64,000 nt of DNA from Halomonas chromatireducens. GTDB taxonomy: Bacteria; Pseudomonadota; Gammaproteobacteria; Pseudomonadales; Halomonadaceae. Shown piece by piece: positions 11,075-19,995 of this stretch (its first letter is position 1; every line of letters starts with the position of its first letter). Location: assembly GCF_001545155.1 (NCBI RefSeq), contig NZ_CP014226.1, positions 741,185 through 805,184 of the forward strand, given 5' to 3'. The notes under the pieces are model-generated. The model worked only from the letters and a program-made list of their open reading frames with translations. It was not told where the DNA came from and made no database searches. The position numbers and the translations under genes are program-made.

Positions 11075-11094
11075 TCGCTTCGCGTCCGAAGCGA
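11075..11094. other. perfect 8-bp stem-loop
   Basis: TCGCTTCG and CGAAGCGA are separated by 4 bases, between the PA3496-family gene and the LOV gene (both minus strand). No U-run follows on either strand. It may be a weak terminator of the LOV gene or part of the leader of the small gene. Confidence 0.3.
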
Positions 11095-11207
11095 CGGACC
11101 AGAAGCGCCATGGTGTCGATACGTCGGCACCTGACGGCTATATATATCCCTCAGGCGTCCAGAGCAAGCCCTGATCGATCTTTTTTTGACCTGGCTCGGG
11201 CGTTGCC

Positions 11208-11642
11208 TCAGGTGAGGCCGTATTCGGCCTTCAGTCGTTCGAGCTCCATCTGGATCTCGACACGCTCGGTGACGTCCTTCTGTACGCCGATGTAGTAGGT
11301 GAGCTTGTCCTCTTCATCGTACAGGGGCGTGATCGACAGCTCATTCCAGAATAGCGTCCCATCCTTGCGATAGTTGCGCAGTACCTCGCGACAGGGGCGT
11401 CCCTCCTGGAGGGCCTTGCGTATGTTATCAAGGCCAGGCTGGTCACGGTCCTCTTGCTGTAGAAAGCGGCAGTCTCGATAGAGAATCTCGTCTGCGCTGT
11501 ATCCGGTGAGTCGTTCGAAGCCCTTGTTGACGTAGATCAGAATATTCTCGTCGCCCTCCTGCTCGGCAACGACGATGCCGTCCACCGAAGCGTCGACAAT
11601 GCGCTCAAGCAGTTCCGGGCTGATCATTGGGGATCGTTTCAT
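11208..11642 (-). CDS. short LOV blue-light photoreceptor
   Basis: A 144-aa PAS/LOV protein with no kinase, cyclase or DNA-binding domain. The FMN-adduct cysteine is in YRDCRFLQQED (Cys58). NYRKDGTLFWNELSITP and YIGVQKDVTERVE follow, ending in a short helical tail. From memory it closely resembles the Pseudomonas putida short LOV proteins (PpSB1-LOV type), which also have Asp before the Cys. It probably forms a flavin-cysteinyl adduct under blue light, with signalling through dimer rearrangement. The output partner is unknown. The start at 11642 (AGGA, 9-nt spacing) is preferred over a Met 9 bases upstream. Confidence 0.9.
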   Translation of the reverse strand: MKRSPMISPELLERIVDASVDGIVVAEQEGDENILIYVNKGFERLTGYSADEILYRDCRFLQQEDRDQPGLDNIRKALQEGRPCREVLRNYRKDGTLFWNELSITPLYDEEDKLTYYIGVQKDVTERVEIQMELERLKAEYGLT

Positions 11643-11699
11643 ACAAGGCATTCCTGTCTCGGGTCCTGGCTATCGGCTAGCCGACAACGGCTCATTTCG

Positions 11700-11711
11700 A
11701 TGATATATCAT
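11700..11711. promoter_or_regulatory. 12-bp palindrome upstream of the LOV gene
   Basis: ATGATATATCAT, a perfect palindrome in an otherwise GC-rich stretch, lies 58 bp upstream of the LOV start and just after the MFS stop. It may be an operator or an AT-rich promoter element. Confidence 0.3.
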
Positions 11712-11748
11712 GGCCAGCCCGGGGCGCGTTGACAATCTTTACCCGCGG

Positions 11749-13065
11749 TTACTGCTCGACATCCGGCAGCTTGCTCGCGCTGAGCGCTGCTGCCAGTGCC
11801 ATGGCGGCGAGAAATACCAGCAGCCAGGTAGTGCCCAGCCACTGGGCGAGAGCGCCCACCAGGCCTCCTGCCAGCAGCATCAGCGCGCCGGTGATGGTAT
11901 TGGAAAGGGCCACATAGAGTGCGCGTCGCTCCTCCCCAGCCATGTCGACGATATAGGTCTTGCGCCCCAGGCGGACGCCGGCATGCACGATCACCAGCAA
12001 CGCATAGACCATGGCATAGGGCCAGACCGTACTCGTCCAGGCGCCGGGCAGCCAGGCGAAGCTGGCGCCCAGCAGGCAGCAGGCCGCCGCGCCCAGGCCG
12101 GTGTCGCGCATCACCGTGCGGCTGGACGCATCGGAGCGCTTGCCCCAGACGGGGCTTGCCACCATGCCGGCAACGCCGGATACCACGATGAGGATGCCCA
12201 GCCCGCCAAGTTCGGTGCCGCTCTGCTGCTGGCCCAGCAGCGCCACATAGGGGAGTGCCAGGGCGCTGGCAAGCAGCAGCGCTCGGGAGAGATTGAAGTG
12301 CAGGAAATTCCGGTCCTCGCGCAGCAGGCGTAGCCCCAGCTTGATGCTGTCCCAGGCGTTCTCGCCGCCCTCCACGGCCCCCGGCGTTTCCCGAATGCAC
12401 GCCGCGCACAGGGCATTCAGCCCCCATCCTAGCGCCGCCACGCCAAGCAGTACGGCCAGCGCCAGCTCGCCGGGGCGATCTTCGAACAGGATCAGCACCA
12501 GGCCCGCAACCAGGGTTGCGGCGCCGGCCACGCTGCCGCTCCAGCCCAGCAAAGTACCGCGACGGCCCTTGGCAATGGTCTTGCCCAGCACGTCCTTGGT
12601 AGCGATCGACGATAGTCCCCTGGCCAGTGACAGCGCCACCAGCACAACCAGGACCAGGGCGCCGCCAATGGCACCGCTGCCGAACAGGGCGAGCAGTGCC
12701 AGTGCAGCGGCGGCCAGAGCTTGCAGCGCACCGCCGACCGCCCAGGCCCACTTGCGCTCCGGCTTGAGCCGAATGAAGCCCGCTACGAACAGCTGTGGCA
12801 ACAGGGCACCTGATTCGCGGATCGGCACCAGCAGGCCCACCATCCACAGGGGCGCGCCGATGACACCGAGCAGCCAGGGCAGTACCAGGCGGGCGCTGGA
12901 GAGCTCGTCGGCCAGCTTGTTGCCCAGGGATGCGAACAGGTGCAGGAAGAAGTTGTGCGGCTGTTCGTCACATGCCTCGTCGGGAATGTCACGACACATC
13001 CGGCTGTCCTCGTCACCGGTCAACCATTCGTAGAGGCGGGACTGACTGATCTCGCGTTCAGCCAT
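11749..13065 (-). CDS. MFS transporter with cytoplasmic N-terminal extension
   Basis: A 438-aa membrane protein with about 12 hydrophobic helices in the major facilitator pattern. An N-terminal soluble extension of roughly 50 residues (MAEREISQSRLYEWLTGDED) precedes the first helix. The loop after helix 2 has a basic segment (RLKPERKW). ATG 13065 follows GAGGAG. The substrate cannot be read from the sequence. The gene is divergent from the SelT/W-like gene with 56 bp between starts, so the promoters share a short region. Confidence 0.8.
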   Translation of the reverse strand: MAEREISQSRLYEWLTGDEDSRMCRDIPDEACDEQPHNFFLHLFASLGNKLADELSSARLVLPWLLGVIGAPLWMVGLLVPIRESGALLPQLFVAGFIRLKPERKWAWAVGGALQALAAAALALLALFGSGAIGGALVLVVLVALSLARGLSSIATKDVLGKTIAKGRRGTLLGWSGSVAGAATLVAGLVLILFEDRPGELALAVLLGVAALGWGLNALCAACIRETPGAVEGGENAWDSIKLGLRLLREDRNFLHFNLSRALLLASALALPYVALLGQQQSGTELGGLGILIVVSGVAGMVASPVWGKRSDASSRTVMRDTGLGAAACCLLGASFAWLPGAWTSTVWPYAMVYALLVIVHAGVRLGRKTYIVDMAGEERRALYVALSNTITGALMLLAGGLVGALAQWLGTTWLLVFLAAMALAAALSASKLPDVEQ

Positions 13066-13121
13066 GCGGGCTCCTCGGCTGTTATCATCGGAGCCATCAT
13101 TGTTGCGACAGGGAGGCCGAC

Positions 13122-13391
13122 ATGTCACGTATTCGCATCCACTACTGCACCCAGTGTCAGTGGCTGCTTCGCAGCGCCTGGCTGGCCCAGGAGCTGCTTT
13201 CCACCTTCGGTGAGGACCTCGATGAGGTCGCGCTGGTGCCGTCCCACGGCGGCTATTTCGAGATATTCTTCGACGATGATTCGCTGTGGGAACGCAAGCG
13301 AGACGGCGGCTTCCCCGACAGCAAGCAGCTTAAGCAGCGGGTCCGGGACAGGCTTGATCCGGGGCGCGATCTTGGGCATGTCGACCGGTGA
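13122..13391 (+). CDS. SelT/SelW/SelH-family (Rdx) protein, Cys form
   Basis: An 89-aa thioredoxin-like protein with the redox motif CTQC near the N-terminus (IHYCTQCQW), where selenoproteins W/T/H carry Sec at the second position. Here both are Cys. The GGYFEIFFDD segment fits the family. It probably has a thiol-redox role, but the partner is unknown. Its stop overlaps the GTG start of the next gene, so the DMT transporter is probably translated by coupling. Confidence 0.85.
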   Translation: MSRIRIHYCTQCQWLLRSAWLAQELLSTFGEDLDEVALVPSHGGYFEIFFDDDSLWERKRDGGFPDSKQLKQRVRDRLDPGRDLGHVDR

Positions 13392-14290
13392 GGGCGGCCG
13401 AACCGAATCGCGACCGCCAGGCGATACTGTTTGGTCTTGGCGCCGTGGCGCTATGGTCCACGGTGGCCACGGCGTTCAAGATCGCACTTGCCTACATGTC
13501 GCCACTGGAGCTGATCTGGCTTGCCTCGCTGGTTTCCTGGGCGCTGATCGGCGTGCTGATGGTGCGCCAGGGCCAGGTGGACCAGGCACTTTCGCAGGGG
13601 TGGCGCACGGCAGCCTGGGCCGGGTTGATGAACCCGGTGGCCTACTACCTCCTGCTGTTCGGCGCCTACGACCGGCTGCCGGGCCAGGAGGCCATGGCGC
13701 TCAACTATACCTGGGCGCTGGCCATGGCCTTCCTGGCGGTGCCGATTCTATGCCAGCGCCTGACCCGGATCGACATCCTTGCCGGCTTGATCGCCTACGC
13801 CGGTGTCTGGGTCATCGCGACGCGGGGGGCGGTCTTCGACGTGGCCTTCGCCGATCCCCTCGGGGTGGGCATGGCGCTGGCCTCGACGCTGCTCTGGGCG
13901 CTCTATTGGTTGCTCAATGCCCGCGATCACCGCCCGCCGCTGGTGGCCCAATGGCAGAACTTCACCGTTGCGCTGCCGGTGCTTACCCTGCTGATGCTGC
14001 TCGGCCCCGGTTTCTCCTGGCTCGGCTGGAAGGGATTTGCTGCAGGGGTCTATGTGGGGTTGTTCGAGATGGGCGTCGCCTTCGTGCTGTGGCAGCTGGC
14101 GGTACACCGGGTGTCGCGCACCGCCAAGGTGTCAAACCTGATCTTCCTGTCGCCGCCGGTATCGCTGCTGCTGCTGTTCCTGGTGGTCGGCGAGCCGATC
14201 CTACACTCCACCCTGGTGGGGCTGGTGCTGATTCTCGGTGGGCTGGGGCTCCAGCAGTGGCAGAAAAGCCCGGTGCCGGCGACGTCGTGA
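13388..14290 (+). CDS. EamA/DMT-family transporter
   Basis: A 300-aa inner-membrane protein with ten hydrophobic helices in two EamA repeats (about residues 12-145 and 155-290). It is typical of the drug/metabolite transporter superfamily. The GTG start overlaps the preceding stop (GTGA), which explains the lack of its own strong ribosome site. The substrate is unknown. Export of amino acids or metabolites is common in this family. Confidence 0.85.
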   Translation: MRAAEPNRDRQAILFGLGAVALWSTVATAFKIALAYMSPLELIWLASLVSWALIGVLMVRQGQVDQALSQGWRTAAWAGLMNPVAYYLLLFGAYDRLPGQEAMALNYTWALAMAFLAVPILCQRLTRIDILAGLIAYAGVWVIATRGAVFDVAFADPLGVGMALASTLLWALYWLLNARDHRPPLVAQWQNFTVALPVLTLLMLLGPGFSWLGWKGFAAGVYVGLFEMGVAFVLWQLAVHRVSRTAKVSNLIFLSPPVSLLLLFLVVGEPILHSTLVGLVLILGGLGLQQWQKSPVPATS

Positions 14291-14315
14291 GAGGCTGCTT
14301 ATGCACAGGGCCTGG

Positions 14316-15017
14316 TCAGCCGTCGGACAAGGAGCCAGCTACGCCGTTGCGCTCCAGCAGCGGCAGGAGCTCGGGCCATACATTGTCGAGGATGATCGGT
14401 TGGGCAAGGGGCGTCGGGTGAATGCCGTCGGACTGCATCATGCCCTCTTCCAGCGCCACCCCTTCGAGCAGGAAGGGGAGCAGGGCCAGCTCGTAGGACT
14501 CGGCGAGCTGGAAGAAGACCCCGGTAAAGGCGTCGCGGTAGGCCTGGCCGTAGTTCGGCGGAATATCGATTCCAAGTAGCAGCACCTCGGCGCCGGCCTG
14601 GCGGCTTGCCTCGATCATGGCGGCGAGGTTGGCCTCCAGCTGGTTGGGTGGCAGGCCGCGCAGGCCGTCGTTGCCGCCCAGCCCGAGCAGAACAATGTGG
14701 GGTTCATGCTGTCCGAGTAGGTCGGGAAGTCGGCTCGCGCCGCCGCTGCTCGTCTCACCGCTGATGCTGGCATTGACCACTTCCGCCTTTCCGTCGAGAC
14801 GCGCTTCCAGCAAACTGACCCAGCCTTCATCCTGCTCGATGCCGTATGCGGCGCTGAGACTGTCGCCCATGACCAGCAGCGTCGGGGTGCCGGCGGCCAG
14901 CGCGGTCGGTGAGGCAGCGAGTGCCATCAGGCCCAGCAAGCAGACGCCAAGGCAGTGGCGCCAACGCCGGCTCAGTTGATCGGAAATAGACAGCAGCACA
15001 GGGATACCTCTAGTCAT
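14316..15017 (-). CDS. tesA: TesA, GDSL lysophospholipase/acyl-CoA thioesterase
   Basis: Periplasmic SGNH hydrolase, 233 aa. A signal peptide ends near SPTALAAG. Block I GDSLSAAYG holds the nucleophile Ser53, block III is GGNDGLRG, and block V is SDGIHPT. The start at 15017 has a GAGGAG site. A longer frame exists upstream but runs antisense through ybbA. The start codon lies within the start of divergent ybbA, the same tesA/ybbA arrangement as in E. coli. Confidence 0.93.
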   Translation of the reverse strand: MTRGIPVLLSISDQLSRRWRHCLGVCLLGLMALAASPTALAAGTPTLLVMGDSLSAAYGIEQDEGWVSLLEARLDGKAEVVNASISGETSSGGASRLPDLLGQHEPHIVLLGLGGNDGLRGLPPNQLEANLAAMIEASRQAGAEVLLLGIDIPPNYGQAYRDAFTGVFFQLAESYELALLPFLLEGVALEEGMMQSDGIHPTPLAQPIILDNVWPELLPLLERNGVAGSLSDG

Positions 15018-15732
15018 GTCAGACTCCTCGAGAACCAGCTCTTCCACGATTCTACACGCCCGCGGCCTGGGCAAGCAGGTCACCAGCGGTGAACGACCGC
15101 TGACCATTCTGAGTGCCCTTGACCTCGAAGTGTTCCCTGGCGAGACGTTGGCGATCCTCGGAGCCAGTGGTGCCGGCAAGTCGACCTTGCTCGGCCTCCT
15201 GGCCGGGCTCGACCAGCCCACCAGTGGCGAACTGACGCTATTCGGCGAGGCGCTGGCGAGCCTCGATGAAGATGGACGCGCCGGCCTCCGTGCCGGTCGG
15301 GTCGGCTTCGTGTTCCAGAATTTCCAGCTGCTGCCGACGCTAACGGCCTTGGAAAACGTGCTGCTGCCGCTGGAATTGGCGCCGCTTACCAATAGTGAGC
15401 AGCGCGGCCGCGACTGGTTGGCTCGGGTCGGCCTCGGCGAGCGGCTCGACCACCTGCCCAAGCAGCTCTCCGGCGGTGAGCAGCAGCGCGTTGCCCTGGC
15501 CAGGGCCTTCGTCACCGAACCGCAGCTGGTCTTCGCCGACGAGCCCACCGGCAACCTCGACCATGCCACGGGCGGTCGCATCATCGACCTGCTGTTTGCC
15601 CTGAACCGCGAGGCGGGCACCACCCTGGTGCTGGTGACCCATGACTATGCCCTGGCGCGACGCTGCGATCGCTGCCTTCAGCTGGAAGAGGGGCGGCTCA
15701 TGCCACTGGAGCTGGATGAGGTGGGGGCATGA
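15016..15732 (+). CDS. ybbA: YbbA-type ABC transporter ATPase
   Basis: A 238-aa MacB/LolD-type ATPase with Walker A GASGAGKST, a Q-loop, signature LSGGEQQRVALARAF and Walker B VFADEPTGNLD. It pairs with the permease that begins 4 bp before its end (ATGA overlap). Transporters of this kind usually perform mechanotransmission or lipid/lipoprotein handling in the inner membrane. The E. coli YbbA-YbbP substrate is not settled. Its ribosome site is weak (AGGG, 13 bases off). Confidence 0.9.
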   Translation: MSDSSRTSSSTILHARGLGKQVTSGERPLTILSALDLEVFPGETLAILGASGAGKSTLLGLLAGLDQPTSGELTLFGEALASLDEDGRAGLRAGRVGFVFQNFQLLPTLTALENVLLPLELAPLTNSEQRGRDWLARVGLGERLDHLPKQLSGGEQQRVALARAFVTEPQLVFADEPTGNLDHATGGRIIDLLFALNREAGTTLVLVTHDYALARRCDRCLQLEEGRLMPLELDEVGA

Positions 15733-18302
15733 GCGACGCCGTCGGTACTGTTCCTGAACCTGCCGAGGCGCGCCGGGGGATGGGAGCCCTGGCCCTGTCG
15801 TTGCGTGGCATGCGCCGCGACCTGCGCGCCGCCGACGTGCGTGCATTGTTCGTGGCGCTGGCCCTGGCGGTGGCCGCCTCGACCATGATCGGCTTCTTTC
15901 TCGACCGTCTGGAGCGCGGCCTCGAACGCCAGGCCGGGCAGATGCTGGGCGGTGACCTCGTGCTCGAGCAGGCACGGCCGTTCGAGGATACCCTGCGACA
16001 GACGCTGCAAGAGGCCGGACTGACCCTGAGCGAGCAGGTCGGCATGGTATCCATGGCCAGCCACGAAGACGCCTTCCAGCCGGCCAGCCTCAAGGTCATC
16101 GACGACAATTACCCCCTCTACGGCGAGGTCCATGTCGACCGCGGGGCGGGTGTCGAGCGGCTTGCACGCGGTCCTGCGCCGGGAGAGGCCTGGCTGTCGC
16201 CACGCCTGGCGCAGCTGCTGGAGGTCGACCTCGGCGATCGGGTGCAGGTTGGTCGGACGCGTCTCGAGGTTACCGCCCTGGTCGAGCGCGAGCCGGACCA
16301 GTCCGGGGGCTTCGCCAATTTCAATCCGCGCCTGATGATGCATCAGGCCGATATCGAGGCGAGCGACCTGGTGCAACCCGGCTCCCGCATCGAGTTCTCG
16401 CTGCTGGCCCGGGGGGCGCCGAGTGAGGTCGATGCGGTGCTGCCACGCTTGCGGGGGCTGACTGCCGATGGCGTCGAAGTGCGTGACGTCCGGCGCGATC
16501 GTCCCCAACTGGGTAATGCGCTGTCGCGGGCGGAACAGTATCTGAGCCTGGCCGGACTCGCCGCGGTGCTGCTGGCCGGTGTGGCAGTGGCCATGGCCAC
16601 TAGGCGCTACGTGGAGCGCCATCTGGATACCGCGGCGCTGCTGCGCTGCTTCGGTGCCACCCAGCGTCAGCTGACCCAGCTGTTTGCCCTGCAGCTACTG
16701 TGGCTCGCTCTGGCTGCCTCCATGGTGGGGGCGCTGCTGGGCCTGGTCGGCCAGGCCGGGTTGCTGTGGCTGCTCACCGCCTTCCTGCCCATGGAGCTGC
16801 CGCCCCCCGGCCCGCTGCCGCTGCTGCTGGGCATATTGACGGCGCTGGCGGTGCTGGTCGGCTTCGCCGGGCCGACGCTCCTGCGCCTCAAGCGTGTCAG
16901 CGCGCTCAAGGTGCTGCGTCGCGAACTCGATCCGCTTCCCGCCTCGGCGTGGCTGGTGGTAGGAGTGGCCAGCCTGGTGTTCGGCGGCTTGCTGTGGCTC
17001 TATTCCGGCGACCCGCAGCTGGCCTTCGGCCTGCTGGTGGGCGGCCTGGTGATGTTGGTGCTGCTGTGGGGGCTGGGTTGGCTGCTGCTGTCACTGGTGC
17101 TGCGCCTGGTGGCACGGATGCCGTCTGCCGGTGGTGGCAAGCGTCAGGCGCTGCGCCTGGGGGCGCGCCAGCTGGCACGCCGCCGCAGCGCCAGCCTCGG
17201 TCAGTTGCTGGCCTTCTCGGTGACCTTTGCCGCCATGGCGATGATTGCCCTGGTGCGCGGCGACCTGTTGAGTACCTGGCAGGACCAACTGCCCGAGGAC
17301 ACACCCAACTACTTCGCCATCAATATCCAGCCCGGTGAGCGCGACGCCTTTATCGATACCTTGGACGATGCCGTGGATGAACGCACCACCCTCTATCCGA
17401 TGGTGCGCGGACGAATCACGGCGATTAACGACCAGGCTCCGCGCGATGCAGTGCCGGCCGATGCCCGCGGCGACGGTTCGCTGCGCCGTGAGCTCAATCT
17501 CACCTGGCGCGAGACGCTGCCGGTGGGCAATCGCCTGGTGGCCGGCCAGTGGTTCGACCGGTCACCCACGCTTGCCGAAGGCCGGGTGCCGATCTCGATA
17601 GAAGATGGCCTGGCCGAGCGGCTGGGGCTGGGGCTGGGTGATGCCATGACCTTTACCATCGGTGGCGAGGATATCGTCGGCGAGATCACCAGCCTGCGCG
17701 ATCTGGACTGGGACAGCTTCCGCCCCAACTTCTTCGTCATCTTCCCGCCGGATGTGCTGGAGGGTTTCGGTCACAGCTATATCACCGCCTTCCACCTCGA
17801 CCGTGAGCGCGACGACATCAGCAGGGCGCTGGTTCGCGAGTTCCCGGGTGTCTCGCTGCTCAACGTCGAGGCGATCCTCGGCCAGGTCCGAGAGCTGCTG
17901 ACCCAGGTGACCCGTGCGGTGGAGTTCGTGCTCGGCTTCGTACTCCTGGCCGGTATCAGCGTGCTCTATGCTGCCCTTACCGCCAGCCGTCCGACCCGTG
18001 CCCACGAGAGCGGGTTGCTGCGCGTATTCGGTGCCGGTGACCGCCTGATCTCGCGAGTGCAGGGGGCCGAGTTCGCGATTCTCGGCTTCGCCAGCGGGCT
18101 GATGGGGGCGCTGCTTGCCGAGCTGGCCGCGGCGGGAATCTACCTTGCCTGGTTCGACCTGGCGCCGCGTATCCACTGGGGGCTATGGCTGATACTTCCG
18201 CTGGGTGGTGCGCTGGTCATCGGCGTGATCGGTCATGCACTGTCGCGCAGCGTGCGTCGGCAGACGCCAATGGAGAGCCTTGGCCTGCTTGGTGAAGCGT
18301 GA
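15729..18302 (+). CDS. ybbP: YbbP-type FtsX/MacB-like ABC permease
   Basis: An 857-aa permease with an N-terminal helix (ADVRALFVALALAVAASTM), a large periplasmic domain, an FtsX-type membrane block around residues 270-420, and further helices. A second periplasmic domain and a second FtsX block (about 720-845) end the protein. Together with YbbA it forms a type VII-fold transporter. The length is slightly above E. coli YbbP (about 804). The overlap with ybbA indicates one operon. Confidence 0.9.
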   Translation: MSDAVGTVPEPAEARRGMGALALSLRGMRRDLRAADVRALFVALALAVAASTMIGFFLDRLERGLERQAGQMLGGDLVLEQARPFEDTLRQTLQEAGLTLSEQVGMVSMASHEDAFQPASLKVIDDNYPLYGEVHVDRGAGVERLARGPAPGEAWLSPRLAQLLEVDLGDRVQVGRTRLEVTALVEREPDQSGGFANFNPRLMMHQADIEASDLVQPGSRIEFSLLARGAPSEVDAVLPRLRGLTADGVEVRDVRRDRPQLGNALSRAEQYLSLAGLAAVLLAGVAVAMATRRYVERHLDTAALLRCFGATQRQLTQLFALQLLWLALAASMVGALLGLVGQAGLLWLLTAFLPMELPPPGPLPLLLGILTALAVLVGFAGPTLLRLKRVSALKVLRRELDPLPASAWLVVGVASLVFGGLLWLYSGDPQLAFGLLVGGLVMLVLLWGLGWLLLSLVLRLVARMPSAGGGKRQALRLGARQLARRRSASLGQLLAFSVTFAAMAMIALVRGDLLSTWQDQLPEDTPNYFAINIQPGERDAFIDTLDDAVDERTTLYPMVRGRITAINDQAPRDAVPADARGDGSLRRELNLTWRETLPVGNRLVAGQWFDRSPTLAEGRVPISIEDGLAERLGLGLGDAMTFTIGGEDIVGEITSLRDLDWDSFRPNFFVIFPPDVLEGFGHSYITAFHLDRERDDISRALVREFPGVSLLNVEAILGQVRELLTQVTRAVEFVLGFVLLAGISVLYAALTASRPTRAHESGLLRVFGAGDRLISRVQGAEFAILGFASGLMGALLAELAAAGIYLAWFDLAPRIHWGLWLILPLGGALVIGVIGHALSRSVRRQTPMESLGLLGEA

Positions 18303-18448
18303 ATGACTGCGTCGTGTGCCGGACTCCGCGTTGACCTGACATTGACTGGCTCCGTTGGCGAGGGAAGCCGAGGGGCGCTTTTCTGGTTACACTATGTAAA
18401 GGCGGCCGTGCGGCGCGCTGTTATTCTTTCACAGAGGAGGTGACGTCG

Positions 18449-19864
18449 ATGAATGCACCACGTCCAGGTGCTTCGCGCCTTGGTTCCGCCCTGGCTTTCG
18501 CCACGCTGACGGGAGTGTCCGGCGCGGCATTTGCCGACGCAGAACGGCTCGAGACCGAGCTTCGCTCCCTGTTCGGGGGCTACGGCAACGTCGAGATCGG
18601 CGATGTCTCCAGTGCCATGCTGCGCTCCCGTGTCACAGCCAAGGACTTCGTCTTCGAGTCCGAGGAGGGTGAGCGGCTACTCATCGACAGCTATGAGGTC
18701 AGCGGTGACTATGACAGTCCCGATGAGGTCACCCTGAAAGGGGTGCGCATCGAGGACAGTCTGACCGAGCTGATGCTGATGAGTGCAGAACGTATCGTGC
18801 TGGGCAAGCCCTCGCGAGCGGTCTTCCCCCTGGACGACAGCTTGGCGCCAGACGAGGTCCGCATTGGCAGCCTGGCGATCGATGGCATCGTGATCGACCT
18901 TGCCTCTGAGATTGCCGAGGACATGTTCTATGGTACCCCTTTCACCAGCAGCCAGGGCCGCATGACCATTGAACAGGTTCGCGGACAGTCGCTGGCCCAT
19001 GATGGCATCGGCATGCTGGAGCTCACGGGAGTGGCAGGCTCGGGGGAAGACCTTGATGAGTTCGGCTCCGGCTCCTTTACGCTCGCCTCCCTGCGCTTCG
19101 AAGGATTGACCGGGCTGGATGTGGACGGTGAGGAGCAGCTGAACTCACTGATCCTGCGCGACCTCGCGATCGAATCTGACCAACTGGTCGGCAGCTTGGA
19201 GCTCCTGGATGTCGATGGCGACTTTTCTGACGGCCAGGGCGGGGTGCGCATCGAAGGCTTTCATATGGACTTGGCTCGCATGATCGAAATGGCCCCGGAA
19301 GACGAGCGGACCCAACTGCGCATGGCCAGTAACGTACTGACCGACGGGACCGGTGAGCTGCGCCTTGACGCCGCCTTCCTGGGAAGCTGGAAGGAGGGAA
19401 GCGAGCACAGTGTCCTGGTCAGCGACAGTCGTATCGAACTTCACGACGCACTACGCCTGATGCTAGATATCAATCTGCCCGTCGTGCTGCCGGGTGGGAT
19501 GGAACCCGCAGATGTCTTTGCCGATGCCGGCTCGCTGCAAGCCGCGACACTGCTGGGGGGCGACATCCGTCTATCGCTCGCCAATCAAGGGCTCTTCGGT
19601 CGCCTGGCCACACTGGGGGCAGCGATGGAGGGTGTTACCGAAGCGCAGTATGTCGAGCAGGCGCGAACCCAGGCCCAGGGTTTCGGCATGATGTTCGGCC
19701 CTCAGGTTCAGTCGGTTCTGATGGGGCTGGTGGAGCTTCTGGAAGGGGCAGCCGAGGAGCTGGATATCAGTATTACCCTGCCCTCGGAAAGCAACATGGC
19801 CACCTACATGGTTGACCCGCTGGGGCTTCCGGATAAGCTTTCCATGAAGGTGGAAACACGTTGA
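18449..19864 (+). CDS. exported protein of unknown function
   Basis: A 471-aa protein with an N-terminal signal (SALAFATLTGVSGAAFADA). The mature part is acidic, with alternating hydrophobic positions suggesting long beta structure (RVTAKDFVFESEEGERLLIDSYEVSGDYD). It has no cysteines and no catalytic motif that I can see. The general pattern recalls AsmA/DUF945-like periplasmic proteins, but I do not recognise a family. ATG 18449 follows a strong AGGAGGTGA site. It stands alone between ybbP and glyA. Confidence 0.7.
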   Translation: MNAPRPGASRLGSALAFATLTGVSGAAFADAERLETELRSLFGGYGNVEIGDVSSAMLRSRVTAKDFVFESEEGERLLIDSYEVSGDYDSPDEVTLKGVRIEDSLTELMLMSAERIVLGKPSRAVFPLDDSLAPDEVRIGSLAIDGIVIDLASEIAEDMFYGTPFTSSQGRMTIEQVRGQSLAHDGIGMLELTGVAGSGEDLDEFGSGSFTLASLRFEGLTGLDVDGEEQLNSLILRDLAIESDQLVGSLELLDVDGDFSDGQGGVRIEGFHMDLARMIEMAPEDERTQLRMASNVLTDGTGELRLDAAFLGSWKEGSEHSVLVSDSRIELHDALRLMLDINLPVVLPGGMEPADVFADAGSLQAATLLGGDIRLSLANQGLFGRLATLGAAMEGVTEAQYVEQARTQAQGFGMMFGPQVQSVLMGLVELLEGAAEELDISITLPSESNMATYMVDPLGLPDKLSMKVETR

Positions 19865-19906
19865 AGCTGCAGCAGGGCTAAAGCCTGCATGAGAAATGGT
19901 GTTGCT

Positions 19907-19943
19907 GCCCATGACGGCCTTTCAAGTGAAAGCCGTCATGGGC
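19907..19943. other. long perfect stem-loop between the orphan gene and glyA
   Basis: GCCCATGACGGC pairs with GCCGTCATGGGC, and the inner TTCA/TGAA extends the stem. No U-tract follows on either strand. It is either a rho-independent-like end of the preceding gene or a glyA leader structure. It lacks glycine-riboswitch features. Confidence 0.5.
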
Positions 19944-19995
19944 TGGGGTATCATTATGCATCCTGATTCTTCCCGTGATGCGAGGTTCCCCGCCG

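Noticed and set aside
15016..15623. long minus-strand extension of TesA through ybbA
   Set aside because: ybbA on the plus strand is clearly real and TesA has a good start with GAGGAG at 15017.
19865..19995. glycine riboswitch upstream of glyA
   Set aside because: No matching conserved core; only a simple long hairpin is present.
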